This document shows, piece by piece, positions 24,722 to 34,222 of a DNA stretch of 64,000 nucleotides (positions are counted from its first letter, which is position 1; every line of letters begins with the position of its first letter). The notes beneath the pieces are model-generated. The model had not been told where the DNA came from, ran no database searches, and worked only from the letters and a program-made list of their open reading frames with translations. The position numbers and the translations under genes were made by a program. The stretch comes from Mesoflavibacter profundi (lineage in GTDB: Bacteria > Bacteroidota > Bacteroidia > Flavobacteriales > Flavobacteriaceae): the NCBI RefSeq assembly GCF_014764305.1, contig NZ_CP061703.1, forward strand, positions 2,200,800 to 2,264,799, written 5' to 3'.

Positions 24722-26584
24722 TTATTCGTTTTCCATTTTTTCAGCTAGTTCTAGCCAGCGTAATTCTTTTTCTTCAATATCGTCTATAATATCTTGCATT
24801 TTATTAGAAAGCTCTGTAATTTGATCTTGAGTAAGATCTGGATTTAAAAATTGTTGTTCCAATTCTTTCTTATCAAACTCTAAAGATTTAATCTTGCTTT
24901 CTAGATTTTTGTATTCTTTTTGTTCGTTGTAAGATAGGTTACTGTTGCTGTCTTTTTTCCAAGTTTTCTTTTCTTTTTTATCGTCTGAAGAACTTTCTGG
25001 AGCTTTACTATCTTCATACGTTCTGTAATCTGAGTAATTTCCAGGAAAATCTTCAACAATACCTTCGCCTTTAAAAACAAGTAAGTGATCTACTATTTTA
25101 TCCATAAAGTAGCGATCGTGCGATACGACTATTAAACAACCAGGAAAATCTAAAAGAAAATCTTCTAAAACGTTAAGTGTTACGATGTCTAAATCGTTAG
25201 TTGGTTCGTCTAAAATTAAAAAGTTTGGATTTTGAATTAATACGGTACATAAATACAGTCGTTTACGTTCTCCACCGCTTAATTTTTCTACAAAATCGTA
25301 TTGTTTTTTACGGTCAAATAAAAACCGTTCTAGAAGTTGTTGTGCGCTAATTTGTCTTCCTTTTTTTAGCGGAATGAAATCGCCAAAATCTCTAACAACA
25401 TCGATTACTTTTTGATCTGGTTTAGGTGTAATACCGGCTTGTGTATAATAGCCAAATTTTACGGTTTCGCCTAAAATTATTTTACCGCTATCAGGTTGCG
25501 TGGTTTGGGTAAGGATATTTAAAAAAGTAGATTTTCCAGTTCCGTTTTTTCCTATTATTCCAACACGTTCACCTTTTTGGAAATTATAGCTAAATTTATC
25601 TAAGATTATCTTGTCTTTGTAGGACTTAGAAAGTTTTACAAGCTCTACAATTTTGCTTCCTAAACGTTCCATGTTAATTTCTAGTTCGACAACATGATCT
25701 TTGCGTCTTTGATGTGCTTTGTGTTTAATTTCGGCAAAGTCGTCTATTCTAGATTTAGATTTTGTTGTACGAGCTTTAGGTTGTCTTCGCATCCAACCAA
25801 GTTCTTTTTTGTAAAGTTGTTTGGCTTTGTCAACTTCGGTTTGTTCTCTTAAAATACGTTCTTCTTTTTTTTCTAAAAAGTAAGAGTAGTTTCCTTTGTA
25901 ATTATATAATTGTCCGTGATCTAGCTCTATAATTTCGTTACAAACGCGTTCTAAAAAGTAACGATCGTGAGTCACCATAAACAGGGTAATATTTTCTTTA
26001 GCAAAAAACGCTTCAAGCCATTCTATCATTTCTAGATCTAAGTGGTTGGTAGGCTCATCTAGAATTAATAAGTCAGGTTTGTTAATTAATGCATTAGCAA
26101 GACTAAGTCGCTTTTTTTGTCCGCCAGAAAGACTACTAATCTTTTGATCTAATTGCTCTAATTTTAGTTTAAAAAGAATTTGTTTGTATTGGGTTTCAAA
26201 ATCCCATGCTTGATGCCTATCCATTTGTTCAAACGCTTTTTGGTAAGCATCTGTATCTTCTGGGTTTAGTAAGGCGTTTTCGTAATTTTTTATAATGTCT
26301 AATACAGGATTATCTGCATTAAAAATAGCTTGCTCTACGGTAAGATTAGGATCTAAATTAGGTTCTTGAGGTAAAAAAGAAACTTTAACGTTTTTACGAT
26401 AAATAACTTGACCAGAATCTGCAGTATCTAAACCAGCAAGTATATTTAATATTGAAGTTTTACCTGTTCCGTTTTTAGCTACAAAAGCTATCTTTTGGTC
26501 TTTATGTACGCTAAAGGATAAATCTTTAAACAGCGTAAGCTCTCCATAAGATTTTGATATATTTTCTACTGTTAAGTAATTCAA
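24722..26584 (-). CDS. ABC-F family ATPase (Uup/EttA-like)
   Basis: ABC-F proteins have two ATPase domains and no membrane part; they act on ribosomes as translation factors or resistance proteins. The 620-residue protein shows Walker A at about residues 37-44 (AKNGTGKTS), the LSGGQKKR signature, a Lys/Arg-rich linker (about 240-300), the second Walker A (GKNGTGKST, about 345-353) and the LSGGERKR signature. A C-terminal coiled coil (about 550-615) is rich in Glu and Lys, as in Uup. Uup has been linked to DNA-branch handling and ribosome assembly. The gene has its own promoter. Confidence 0.9.
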   Translation of the reverse strand: MNYLTVENISKSYGELTLFKDLSFSVHKDQKIAFVAKNGTGKTSILNILAGLDTADSGQVIYRKNVKVSFLPQEPNLDPNLTVEQAIFNADNPVLDIIKNYENALLNPEDTDAYQKAFEQMDRHQAWDFETQYKQILFKLKLEQLDQKISSLSGGQKKRLSLANALINKPDLLILDEPTNHLDLEMIEWLEAFFAKENITLFMVTHDRYFLERVCNEIIELDHGQLYNYKGNYSYFLEKKEERILREQTEVDKAKQLYKKELGWMRRQPKARTTKSKSRIDDFAEIKHKAHQRRKDHVVELEINMERLGSKIVELVKLSKSYKDKIILDKFSYNFQKGERVGIIGKNGTGKSTFLNILTQTTQPDSGKIILGETVKFGYYTQAGITPKPDQKVIDVVRDFGDFIPLKKGRQISAQQLLERFLFDRKKQYDFVEKLSGGERKRLYLCTVLIQNPNFLILDEPTNDLDIVTLNVLEDFLLDFPGCLIVVSHDRYFMDKIVDHLLVFKGEGIVEDFPGNYSDYRTYEDSKAPESSSDDKKEKKTWKKDSNSNLSYNEQKEYKNLESKIKSLEFDKKELEQQFLNPDLTQDQITELSNKMQDIIDDIEEKELRWLELAEKMENE

Positions 26585-26598
26585 AATGTACTTTTTTG

Positions 26599-26628
26599 CA
26601 AAGATGAGAATATTAGTTTAAAGTTCAA
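26599..26628 (-). promoter_or_regulatory. Promoter of the ABC-F gene
   Basis: On the minus strand, TTG (26628-26626), 19 bases and CATCTTTG (26606-26599) match TTG-N19-TAnnTTTG except for the first base. The predicted leader to the ATG at 26584 is about 9 bases. Confidence 0.52.
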
Positions 26629-26749
26629 GGATTAAACATTTAAAGTGTAAGATTTATGGTTTAATTAATAATTTTTAAGTGATTGAGTTAAATTGAATGT
26701 AATGATGAAAATTAGCTATGTTAACACGCCAAATTATTCGGTAAATGTT

Positions 26750-26778
26750 TTGTTTTTAACGACGAAAAGTTATATTTG
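26750..26778 (+). promoter_or_regulatory. Promoter of the polysaccharide locus
   Basis: TTG (26750-26752), 18 bases and TATATTTG (26771-26778) give a full match to TTG-N17-19-TAnnTTTG. It lies 21 bases before the ATG of the Wza-like gene at 26800. This is the best promoter in the window and the only clear one before a long run of same-strand glycan genes. Confidence 0.72.
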
Positions 26779-26799
26779 TGAATTAACAATAATCGCTTT

Positions 26800-27600
26800 A
26801 TGAAGCCATTAATAGCTTGTATTTTACTTGTTTTAGGTGTATTTAGTACATCTTGTATTACTAATAAAGACGTCGTTTATTTGCAAAATAAAGGTACCGT
26901 AGCAAATGATTCTTTACAAATAAAATCTTTAGCACAACCTTATCGTGTACAAATTAATGACATATTAAGTATCAACGTTAAGGCTTTAGATGAAGAATTA
27001 GTACAAATTTTTAATCCAACAACATCTTCTTCCTCTGGAAATATTGGGCTATCAGAACAAGGATTATATTTTAATGGATTTACCGTAGATCTTCATGGTA
27101 GTATAGAGTTTCCTATTTTAGGTGAAATAAATGTTTTAGGATACACTGTCGAAGAAATAGAAGATAGAGTAAAAGCGTTATTGCTTGAAAAGTATTTTAA
27201 AGAAACTGCTCAAATTTTTGTAACTGTAAAATTAGCAGGATTGCGTTATACTACATTAGGAGAAATTGGTAATAAAGGAACACAAGTTTTATACAGAGAA
27301 CGCGTTAATATTTTAGAAGCAATTGCAAATGCAGGTGATATTGCTCAAACAGGAGATAGAAAAGATGTTTTGATTGTTAGGCAGTATCCTGATGGACAAA
27401 AAATTCATCATATAGATTTAACAGATATTGCAGCTATGAAATCTGAATATTATTATATCCAGCCAAACGATATCATTATGGTTAAACCTTTAAAGCGTAA
27501 AGCTTTAGGTGCTGGACAAACAGCAACCCAAACTATTACTACAGTTGCGAGTATATTTTCAGTTATTGTAAGTACTTATTTCTTAGCCAAAAACTTATAG
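26800..27600 (+). CDS. wza: Wza-like polysaccharide export lipoprotein
   Basis: The 266-residue outer-membrane export protein has a lipoprotein signal (Cys at about residue 19, STSC). A Poly_export (PES) domain follows at about 48-150 (RVQINDILSINVKALDEE), then an SLBB-type beta-grasp domain with LGEIGNKGTQ at about 165-174. A short C-terminal hydrophobic helix (TVASIFSVIVSTYFLAKNL) would form the periplasmic-to-outer-membrane anchor as in Wza. It is the first gene of the polysaccharide locus and forms the export channel. Its start is 21 bases after the -7 box, with a 3-base gap to the Wzc-like gene. Confidence 0.9.
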   Translation: MKPLIACILLVLGVFSTSCITNKDVVYLQNKGTVANDSLQIKSLAQPYRVQINDILSINVKALDEELVQIFNPTTSSSSGNIGLSEQGLYFNGFTVDLHGSIEFPILGEINVLGYTVEEIEDRVKALLLEKYFKETAQIFVTVKLAGLRYTTLGEIGNKGTQVLYRERVNILEAIANAGDIAQTGDRKDVLIVRQYPDGQKIHHIDLTDIAAMKSEYYYIQPNDIIMVKPLKRKALGAGQTATQTITTVASIFSVIVSTYFLAKNL

Positions 27601-27603
27601 CCA

Positions 27604-30060
27604 ATGGAGTCTAATACAATTGATCAAAATCAACAAATCTTTGATTTTAAAGCTTTTGTTTTTAGAGCTTTAAGTTATTGGAAATGGTTTGTTTTACTTC
27701 TAATTATTGGTGTATACATTGTGTATCAACAAAATATTAGAGAAGAATTTCCTTACACGTTAGATACAAAAATTACTGTGCAAGATGATAAAAACCCTTT
27801 ATTTACATCTAATACTAGTTTAATATTTAATTATGGCGGAATATCTGGTAAAGTACAAGAAGTATTATTAAATCTAAAATCTAGAGAACATCATGAAAAA
27901 GTGGTAGATAGTTTAGATCTATATTTAAGTTATCTTACACAAGGACGATTTTATAAAACAGATATATATACAGCAGCACCATTTAAATTTCAGCCATTAG
28001 ATACAGCTTTTCAAGTTGTTGGATATCCAATAAAAATAGAATTTAAAGATGAAAATTCTTTTGAATTATCTTACGATTTTGGTGAAGAACAAAGTGTTGC
28101 TACTCAAAATTTTGTCACTAAAAATGTTTTACGACAATCTATAGCTTCTGCTACTTTTAATCAAACGTATAAAGTAGGAGAGTTTATAGATTTACCAATA
28201 TTAAAAGGAAGTATTGAATTAAAGGAAAATGCCAAAATCCAACCAGGTAAGGTGTTTTTTATAAAGTATAATGGTTTTAATAGTACTGTATCAAGTTTTT
28301 TAAGATCTTATGTAGTTACAAATGAAGAGCGATCACCTTTACTTAGCGTTAGATTAACAAATAAAAATAAAGCTAAAATTGTAGATTATTTAAATACTTC
28401 AATTTATATATTAGATCGTGATCAGTTACAGAAAAAAAATCAATATGCTGTAAATACTATAAACTTTATAGATAAGCAATTGGCTAGAGTTAAAAACGAT
28501 TTAACTAAAAAAGCAGACTCTTTAAACGATTTTAAAAGAGATAACAAGCTTTTTAATATAGACAATGAAACAAGTGAGTTATCAAATAAAATTTTAGAAT
28601 ACAATAACCAAAAAGAAGGTTACGAAAAGCAATTATTATCCTACGACTTACTTAAAAATTACTTAGAAACAAGTGAGGATTTTACTAGTTTTCCTGCGCC
28701 AGTTATAGAAGGTATAGTAGATGGAAATACACAAAATTTAATAGCTCAAATAATTCAAATTTCTTCAGAAAAATCTAAACTTCAATATTCGGTAAGAGAC
28801 AATGTGTCTATTTTTGATGATTTAAATAGACAAATAGATGGATTAAAACAGGTGTTGTTTGAAACAATTTCGTCTGCAAAAAATAATATAAGATTTCAAA
28901 TTAGATCTATTAATAATAAGATTTATAATGTAGAAAGAGAATTTTCTAATTTACCAGAAAGCCAGCAACAATTAGAAGCCATAGAGCGCGAGTATTTACT
29001 AAGCCAAAATACATATAATCTTTATTTAGCTAAACGTGGTGAAGCAGAGCTTGTAAAAGCTTCTAACGTGTCTGATATTAATTTACTAGAGCCAGCAAAA
29101 GATACAGGTCAAAAAAGAAACGCAAGAAATTTAAATATTAGATATGTGTTTGCTTTTTTAGGAGCATTAATACCAATATTATTACTAGCATTTTTAATTA
29201 CATTTTTTGATAATAAAATACATTCTCCTAATGATTTAACAAAACTTAGTAGATTACCATTATTAGGTGTTGTAGGTAAAAATCAAACCGATAATAATTT
29301 AGCGGTATTAAATAAACCTAAGTCTGCTGTTGCCGAGGCTTTTAGAGCTGTAAGATCCAGTTTAGAGTTTATTTACAAGAAACATGATTTAGATGGATCT
29401 AAAACAGTAATGGTAACATCTTCAATTAGTGGAGAAGGAAAAACGTTTTGTTCTATAAACATAGCGTCTGTTTTTGCACTTGGGGGAAAGAAAACCGTGT
29501 TAGTAGGTTTAGATTTAAGAAAACCAAAGATTTTTGGAGATTTTAATATAGATAATAATATTGGAGCAGTTAATTATTTAATTGGTCAAAAGAGTTTAGA
29601 TGAAGTTACGCAAGGAACTTTAATGGAAAATCTTGATGTGATAACATCTGGTCCAATACCACCAAATCCATCAGAATTGCTTATTAGCGAAAAAATGGAT
29701 GATTTAATAGAAGAGTTAAAATCTAAATACGATTATATTATTTTAGATACGCCGCCAGTAGGATTAGTTGCAGATGCTTTAGAGCTTATAGAATATGCAG
29801 ATGCCTCTTTATATGTAGTGCGACAAGACTATACCAAAAAAGACATGTTACATCTAATACAGGATAAACATAAAAAAGGAGAAGTATCTAATATAAGTTT
29901 CTTATATAACTATTATGATTTAAAAGGAACTTATGGCTACGGTTATGGTTATGGCTACGGTTATGGCTATGGAGCGTATGGTAATGGCTACCATGAAGAT
30001 TCTAATACCAACAAAAGCTTTTTAAATAGATTTAAAGATAGTTTTAAAAAATCTAAGTAA
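27604..30060 (+). CDS. wzc: Wzc-like polysaccharide co-polymerase and tyrosine kinase
   Basis: The 818-residue inner-membrane protein combines a Wzz-like N-terminal part and a BY-kinase. TM1 is at about residues 24-42, a long coiled-coil periplasmic region at about 270-480 includes a GNVR-like motif, and TM2 is at about 515-535. The CpsD/CapB kinase carries Walker A at about 612-619 (SGEGKT), Walker A' LVGLDLRKPKIF (about 638-649) and Walker B ILDTPPVGLVAD. The C-terminus is a Tyr/Gly repeat (residues 777-796) serving as the Tyr cluster for autophosphorylation, which controls chain assembly. It partners the Wza-like lipoprotein. Spacing to the Wzm-like gene is about 92 bases. Confidence 0.93.
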   Translation: MESNTIDQNQQIFDFKAFVFRALSYWKWFVLLLIIGVYIVYQQNIREEFPYTLDTKITVQDDKNPLFTSNTSLIFNYGGISGKVQEVLLNLKSREHHEKVVDSLDLYLSYLTQGRFYKTDIYTAAPFKFQPLDTAFQVVGYPIKIEFKDENSFELSYDFGEEQSVATQNFVTKNVLRQSIASATFNQTYKVGEFIDLPILKGSIELKENAKIQPGKVFFIKYNGFNSTVSSFLRSYVVTNEERSPLLSVRLTNKNKAKIVDYLNTSIYILDRDQLQKKNQYAVNTINFIDKQLARVKNDLTKKADSLNDFKRDNKLFNIDNETSELSNKILEYNNQKEGYEKQLLSYDLLKNYLETSEDFTSFPAPVIEGIVDGNTQNLIAQIIQISSEKSKLQYSVRDNVSIFDDLNRQIDGLKQVLFETISSAKNNIRFQIRSINNKIYNVEREFSNLPESQQQLEAIEREYLLSQNTYNLYLAKRGEAELVKASNVSDINLLEPAKDTGQKRNARNLNIRYVFAFLGALIPILLLAFLITFFDNKIHSPNDLTKLSRLPLLGVVGKNQTDNNLAVLNKPKSAVAEAFRAVRSSLEFIYKKHDLDGSKTVMVTSSISGEGKTFCSINIASVFALGGKKTVLVGLDLRKPKIFGDFNIDNNIGAVNYLIGQKSLDEVTQGTLMENLDVITSGPIPPNPSELLISEKMDDLIEELKSKYDYIILDTPPVGLVADALELIEYADASLYVVRQDYTKKDMLHLIQDKHKKGEVSNISFLYNYYDLKGTYGYGYGYGYGYGYGAYGNGYHEDSNTNKSFLNRFKDSFKKSK
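29932..29991 (+). repeat. GY-repeat coding tract in wzc
   Basis: A run of TAT/TAC-GGC/GGT codons encodes about seven alternating Tyr-Gly pairs and two interrupted ones (Tyr777 to Tyr796). It is an in-frame 6-base repeat and could change length by slippage without breaking the frame. Confidence 0.9.
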
Positions 30061-30152
30061 ACTCTGAAATTTTTATCCATAAACAGCATCTTTTTTGCGT
30101 TAAAATACCAAAAAAATCGTTTATTTGCTTATTATAAATAAATTCACAGATT

Positions 30153-31022
30153 TTGAATACAGAAAACAAGTCTGAAAATTGGTTATATACCATTTCGCCA
30201 AAAAAAAAATTAGTAGATTTTAATTTTAAAGAAATTTGGCGATATCGTGATTTACTTTTTTTATTTGTTAAACGAGACATTATTACGGTTTATAAACAGA
30301 CTATTTTAGGACCGTTATGGTTTTTAATTCAACCCTTATTTACTGCTGTTGTTTTTACTTTAATTTTTAATAATTTAGGTCAAATAGAAACTGGAGCTGT
30401 TCCAGCTTTTTTATTTAATATGGCAGGAATAACAGCTTGGAATTATTTTAAGGAATGTTTATCAGGAACATCAGATACTTTTGTAAAAAACCAAGCTATT
30501 TTTGGTAAAGTTTATTTTCCAAGAGTCATTATGCCTATGACGGTAACTATTTCTAATTTATTAAAATTTGGAATTCAGTTGCTTATCTTCTTGTTGTTTT
30601 ACCTTTACTATTATTTTTCGGGAAGTCATATTTCCCCTAATGCACACATAGTTTTATTACCATTTTATGTGTTAATAATGGCATTGTTAGGTCTAGGATT
30701 TGGTATGATTTTATCCTCGTTAACTACAAAATATAGAGATTTAACCGTATTAGTTAGTTTTGGTGTATCATTGTTAATGTATTTATCTGCTGTTCCTTAT
30801 CCAGTTGCAGAAGCTAAAGCAAAATTCCCAACTTACATATCTAATTTTGTAGAGTATAATCCTTTAACTCAAGTGGTTGAAGGATTTAGATACATGCTAT
30901 TAAATACTGGTAGTTTTGATTGGAGTAAATTTATATACACACTAATAATTAGTATAGTCGTTTTCTTGTTAGGATTAGTAATTTTTAACCGTACAGAAAA
31001 ATCTTTTATAGACACTGTTTAG
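30153..31022 (+). CDS. wzm: Wzm-like ABC-2 transporter permease for polysaccharide
   Basis: The 289-residue permease has six predicted membrane segments. Its family motif VYKQTILGPLWFLIQP sits near residue 48, and the C-terminal part contains the YNPLTQVVEGFRY motif. Together with the downstream ATPase it would move a lipid-linked glycan across the inner membrane. The only in-frame candidate start near the conserved N-terminus (KSENWLYTISPKKKLVDFNFKE) is TTG at 30153; the first internal ATG falls past residue 85, too late. TTG starts are uncommon in this group. The 92-base gap after wzc may hold a weak internal promoter (TTTATTTG at about 30120). Confidence 0.9.
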   Translation: MNTENKSENWLYTISPKKKLVDFNFKEIWRYRDLLFLFVKRDIITVYKQTILGPLWFLIQPLFTAVVFTLIFNNLGQIETGAVPAFLFNMAGITAWNYFKECLSGTSDTFVKNQAIFGKVYFPRVIMPMTVTISNLLKFGIQLLIFLLFYLYYYFSGSHISPNAHIVLLPFYVLIMALLGLGFGMILSSLTTKYRDLTVLVSFGVSLLMYLSAVPYPVAEAKAKFPTYISNFVEYNPLTQVVEGFRYMLLNTGSFDWSKFIYTLIISIVVFLLGLVIFNRTEKSFIDTV

Positions 31023-31066
31023 TGCTTGACGTTTAGTGTTTGTTTTATAGTTTTTAGAGAAAAAAA

Positions 31067-32335
31067 ATGACAAAAGATAAAGTAATATTAAAAGTAGACA
31101 ATATCTCGAAGCAATACCGATTAGGATTAGTTGGTACTGGTACTTTAAGTCATGATTTAAATAGATGGTGGCATAGAATAAGAGGAAAAGAAGACCCTTA
31201 TTTAAAAATAGGTGAAGAAAACGATCGCAGTAAAAAAGCAAAATCCAGTTACGTTTGGGCTTTACAAGACGTTAGTTTTGAGGTTGAAAAAGGAGAAGTA
31301 CTAGGTATTATAGGAAAAAATGGAGCAGGAAAATCTACATTATTAAAAATATTATCTAAAGTTACTGGACCTACAACAGGAGAAATAAAATCTAAAGGTA
31401 GAATAGCGTCTTTATTAGAAGTTGGAACAGGTTTTCATGGCGAAATGACTGGAAGAGAAAATATCTATTTAAATGGTGCAATTTTAGGGATGACTAAAAA
31501 AGAAATTTCTTCTAAAATTGAAGATATAATAGCTTTTAGTGGTTGCGAGAGATACATAGATACACCTGTAAAAAGATATAGTAGTGGTATGACAGTTAGG
31601 CTGGCGTTTGCTGTTGCTGCATTTTTAGAACCAGAAATTTTGGTGGTAGATGAAGTCTTAGCTGTAGGTGATGCAGATTTCCAAAAAAAAGCTATAGGGA
31701 AGATGCAAGACTTAAGTAAAGGCGAAGGAAGAACAGTGCTTTTTGTAAGTCATAATATGGCAGCTGTAGAGAGTTTGTGTACTAGAGTAATAATGATGCA
31801 AAACGGAAAATTAGTTTCTAATGGATTACCAAAAGATATCATTTCAGAGTATTTAAAAGATAAATCATTTTCTACTCAAACTTACAAAGCAGCTTCGGTA
31901 AATGAAGCAATAGGTAATAATGGGATTAAAATTTTAGAAGCTTCTATTTTACCAGAGAATACTTCAGATTCTGTAATAGATGTTTCTTCTAAAGCAATTT
32001 TTAAATTACAAATCCTTAACCAATCTAATTTTGAAGACTTATCTGTTGGCTTTGATTTAAAAACAATTAGAGGTGAAGTTATTTTTAGTACAGGTCATTT
32101 AATTTCAATTAAAAAGGAAGAAACAATTACATTAAATTGCGAAATTCCTAGCAATTTTTTAAACAATATAACTTATCAAGTACATGTATATATTCATAAT
32201 AGTAATATGTACAAACTATTTGAAAACAGAGAATTATTAGCATTTGATGTTAAGGATATTAAACGCGAATCTGGTTATTTAGGTAAGGTTAATGGTATGG
32301 TAAGACCAAAATTAAATTGGAATATTATAAACTAG
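31067..32335 (+). CDS. wzt: Wzt-like ABC transporter ATP-binding subunit
   Basis: The 422-residue protein has an ATPase domain (about residues 1-250) with Walker A GKNGAGKST near residue 86, Walker B ILVVDEVLAVGDADF near 189 and signature YSSGMTVRLAFA. A C-terminal beta-sandwich domain (about 290-420) resembles the carbohydrate-binding part of O-antigen Wzt proteins. This fits an ABC transporter that recognises a specific end on the glycan, so it would set which polymer is exported. It lies 44 bases downstream of wzm; the 3' end is 5 bases before the next ATG. Confidence 0.9.
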   Translation: MTKDKVILKVDNISKQYRLGLVGTGTLSHDLNRWWHRIRGKEDPYLKIGEENDRSKKAKSSYVWALQDVSFEVEKGEVLGIIGKNGAGKSTLLKILSKVTGPTTGEIKSKGRIASLLEVGTGFHGEMTGRENIYLNGAILGMTKKEISSKIEDIIAFSGCERYIDTPVKRYSSGMTVRLAFAVAAFLEPEILVVDEVLAVGDADFQKKAIGKMQDLSKGEGRTVLFVSHNMAAVESLCTRVIMMQNGKLVSNGLPKDIISEYLKDKSFSTQTYKAASVNEAIGNNGIKILEASILPENTSDSVIDVSSKAIFKLQILNQSNFEDLSVGFDLKTIRGEVIFSTGHLISIKKEETITLNCEIPSNFLNNITYQVHVYIHNSNMYKLFENRELLAFDVKDIKRESGYLGKVNGMVRPKLNWNIIN

Positions 32336-32340
32336 TTTTT

Positions 32341-34212
32341 ATGAAGTGGATTAATACTGTTTTTAATAAAAAAGTAGATGCAATAGGCTTATCTATATTT
32401 AGAATTTTATATTCTATTGTGTTGTTTTTTGAAATTAAACAACTTTACACCTTTAGACATTTAATTTATGATAAAGACCCTTACAGAATTATAGGAGAAT
32501 TAGATGTAGCATTTATCTTTAAATTTTGGTTTGTTATCGTATTGTTTTTATGTGTAGGTATATTTAAAAGATTAACAACAATAATAAACTACATATTTTC
32601 TGTAGTAATATTTAGTTCTGCAATTACATTTGAGTATCATGTGTTTTATGCCTACGTAGGTATAAATTTTTTATTAATGTTTATGCCTATAAATAGGGTA
32701 TTGTCTATAGATGCATTAATAGAAAAATTAAAATACTCTGTCATGAGTAGGCAATATAAAATTGATAGAAAAATTTTAAAAATAAATTATCTAATTGTTG
32801 TTTTTGCAGCATTAGGATTAGTTTATTTTGATTCTATTTTTCATAAATTATCAAGTGTTATGTGGACCAAAGGATTAGGCGTTTGGTTGCCTTCCAGTTT
32901 ACCAATGGTTACTTGGACAGATTCTACTTGGCTTCTAAACCAAAAATGGTTAATGTTATTTTTAGGATACTTAGTTTTAGTGTTTGAAACCGTTTTTATA
33001 GCTTTATTTTGGTTTAAACGCTACAGGATTGTACTTCTATCTATAGGATTGTTTTTGCATATAGGAATTTTAATTACATATCCAATACCTTGGTTTGCAC
33101 TAACAGCAATAGTTGTATATGTTTTAATGGTTCCAATTTCTTTTTGGTTAAAGATTTCTAATAGCCTTAAATTAAAAAGTCCACTTTATAAATTTTATTA
33201 TGATTTAGAATGTCCGTTATGCAATAAAATCATTATTATAATTAAACATTTTGATGTTTTTAACGCAATACAATGTGTAGATGTACAAAATAACTTTACT
33301 AAAGAAGAGGCTTTTAAGAATATACCAGAAGAAGATGTATTAATAAATATACATGGTGTAGATAAAAACGGAAAGGTTTACATAGGTTACTACGCTTACG
33401 TAAAGTTGTTAAAAGCAATGATTTATACCTATCCTTTAGGTTTAATTTTAAGTTTACCTTTAATTAATGTATTAGGACGTAAATTATACCAGTTAATAGC
33501 AGGAAATCGAATAACAGAAAGATGTACGGTAGATAATTGTAATGTACCTGTATTTACAAATCCAATTTCAGAAAATGAAGAATTATATATATCTGGAGTA
33601 ACTACATTAAAAATTACTAAACTTTTTTGGAAGGTAGTAATAGTTATAATGTTTTTTGGACAAGTATTAATGATTTGGTTTTCACCATTATTTCAGCAAC
33701 ACTATAATGTTTCTATAATAGATAAAGTTTTAAGTTATCCTTACAAAAAACTTAATGATGAATACAAGGATTATTTAGGTCTTACTCATCATCCTGTATT
33801 TATGTACAAAAATCATTTTGAAGATTATAAGTACGTTTTTAAAGTTGTTTCAATAAATTCTAAAAATGAAGAAACTATAATTCCATTATTAAATAACGAT
33901 GCAATGGTTGTAAAAAGTGTTGCAAGAGGAGCATTTTGGGTTAATTCTACTTTTAGAGTTAACGGACCTCATTTTAATTTAAATAAGTACGAAAAAGGAT
34001 TATTGCCATATTTAAGGTATTATGAAACTTTAGAAGAAGATATTAAAGGGTATAAAATTTATTATAAAACTATAAATCCGGTAAATCAATGGAGTAAAGA
34101 TTTTTTAATAAATAATATTAATTCTCCATGGAAATCATGCGGTTTTATAAAACCTTTAAAAAACGAATATCAATTTAATTGGGATAAAGCTTTTGAAGAG
34201 AAGTTAGATTAA
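32341..34212 (+). CDS. HTTM-like membrane protein with DCC thiol-disulfide domain
   Basis: The 623-residue protein has an N-terminal multi-helix region (about residues 1-275) resembling the HTTM / vitamin K-dependent gamma-carboxylase-like family. A DCC (DUF393) domain follows, with the thioredoxin-like C-P-L-C pair at C291 and C294 (YYDLECPLCNK). A second C-terminal membrane segment (about 430-450) is followed by a soluble domain of about 170 residues with no recognised motif. DCC proteins are predicted thiol-disulfide oxidoreductases. I start at ATG 32341, since the earlier in-frame ATG 32317 lies inside wzt. Its place between Wzt and the sugar-nucleotide block suggests a role in glycan maturation, but no substrate is known. 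Confidence 0.78.
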   Translation: MKWINTVFNKKVDAIGLSIFRILYSIVLFFEIKQLYTFRHLIYDKDPYRIIGELDVAFIFKFWFVIVLFLCVGIFKRLTTIINYIFSVVIFSSAITFEYHVFYAYVGINFLLMFMPINRVLSIDALIEKLKYSVMSRQYKIDRKILKINYLIVVFAALGLVYFDSIFHKLSSVMWTKGLGVWLPSSLPMVTWTDSTWLLNQKWLMLFLGYLVLVFETVFIALFWFKRYRIVLLSIGLFLHIGILITYPIPWFALTAIVVYVLMVPISFWLKISNSLKLKSPLYKFYYDLECPLCNKIIIIIKHFDVFNAIQCVDVQNNFTKEEAFKNIPEEDVLINIHGVDKNGKVYIGYYAYVKLLKAMIYTYPLGLILSLPLINVLGRKLYQLIAGNRITERCTVDNCNVPVFTNPISENEELYISGVTTLKITKLFWKVVIVIMFFGQVLMIWFSPLFQQHYNVSIIDKVLSYPYKKLNDEYKDYLGLTHHPVFMYKNHFEDYKYVFKVVSINSKNEETIIPLLNNDAMVVKSVARGAFWVNSTFRVNGPHFNLNKYEKGLLPYLRYYETLEEDIKGYKIYYKTINPVNQWSKDFLINNINSPWKSCGFIKPLKNEYQFNWDKAFEEKLD

Positions 34213-34222
34213 TAAAAGTATT

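Noticed and set aside
29932-29991. Low-complexity tract as an assembly artefact
   Set aside because: It keeps the reading frame and a Tyr/Gly tail is expected in Wzc-type kinases of this group.
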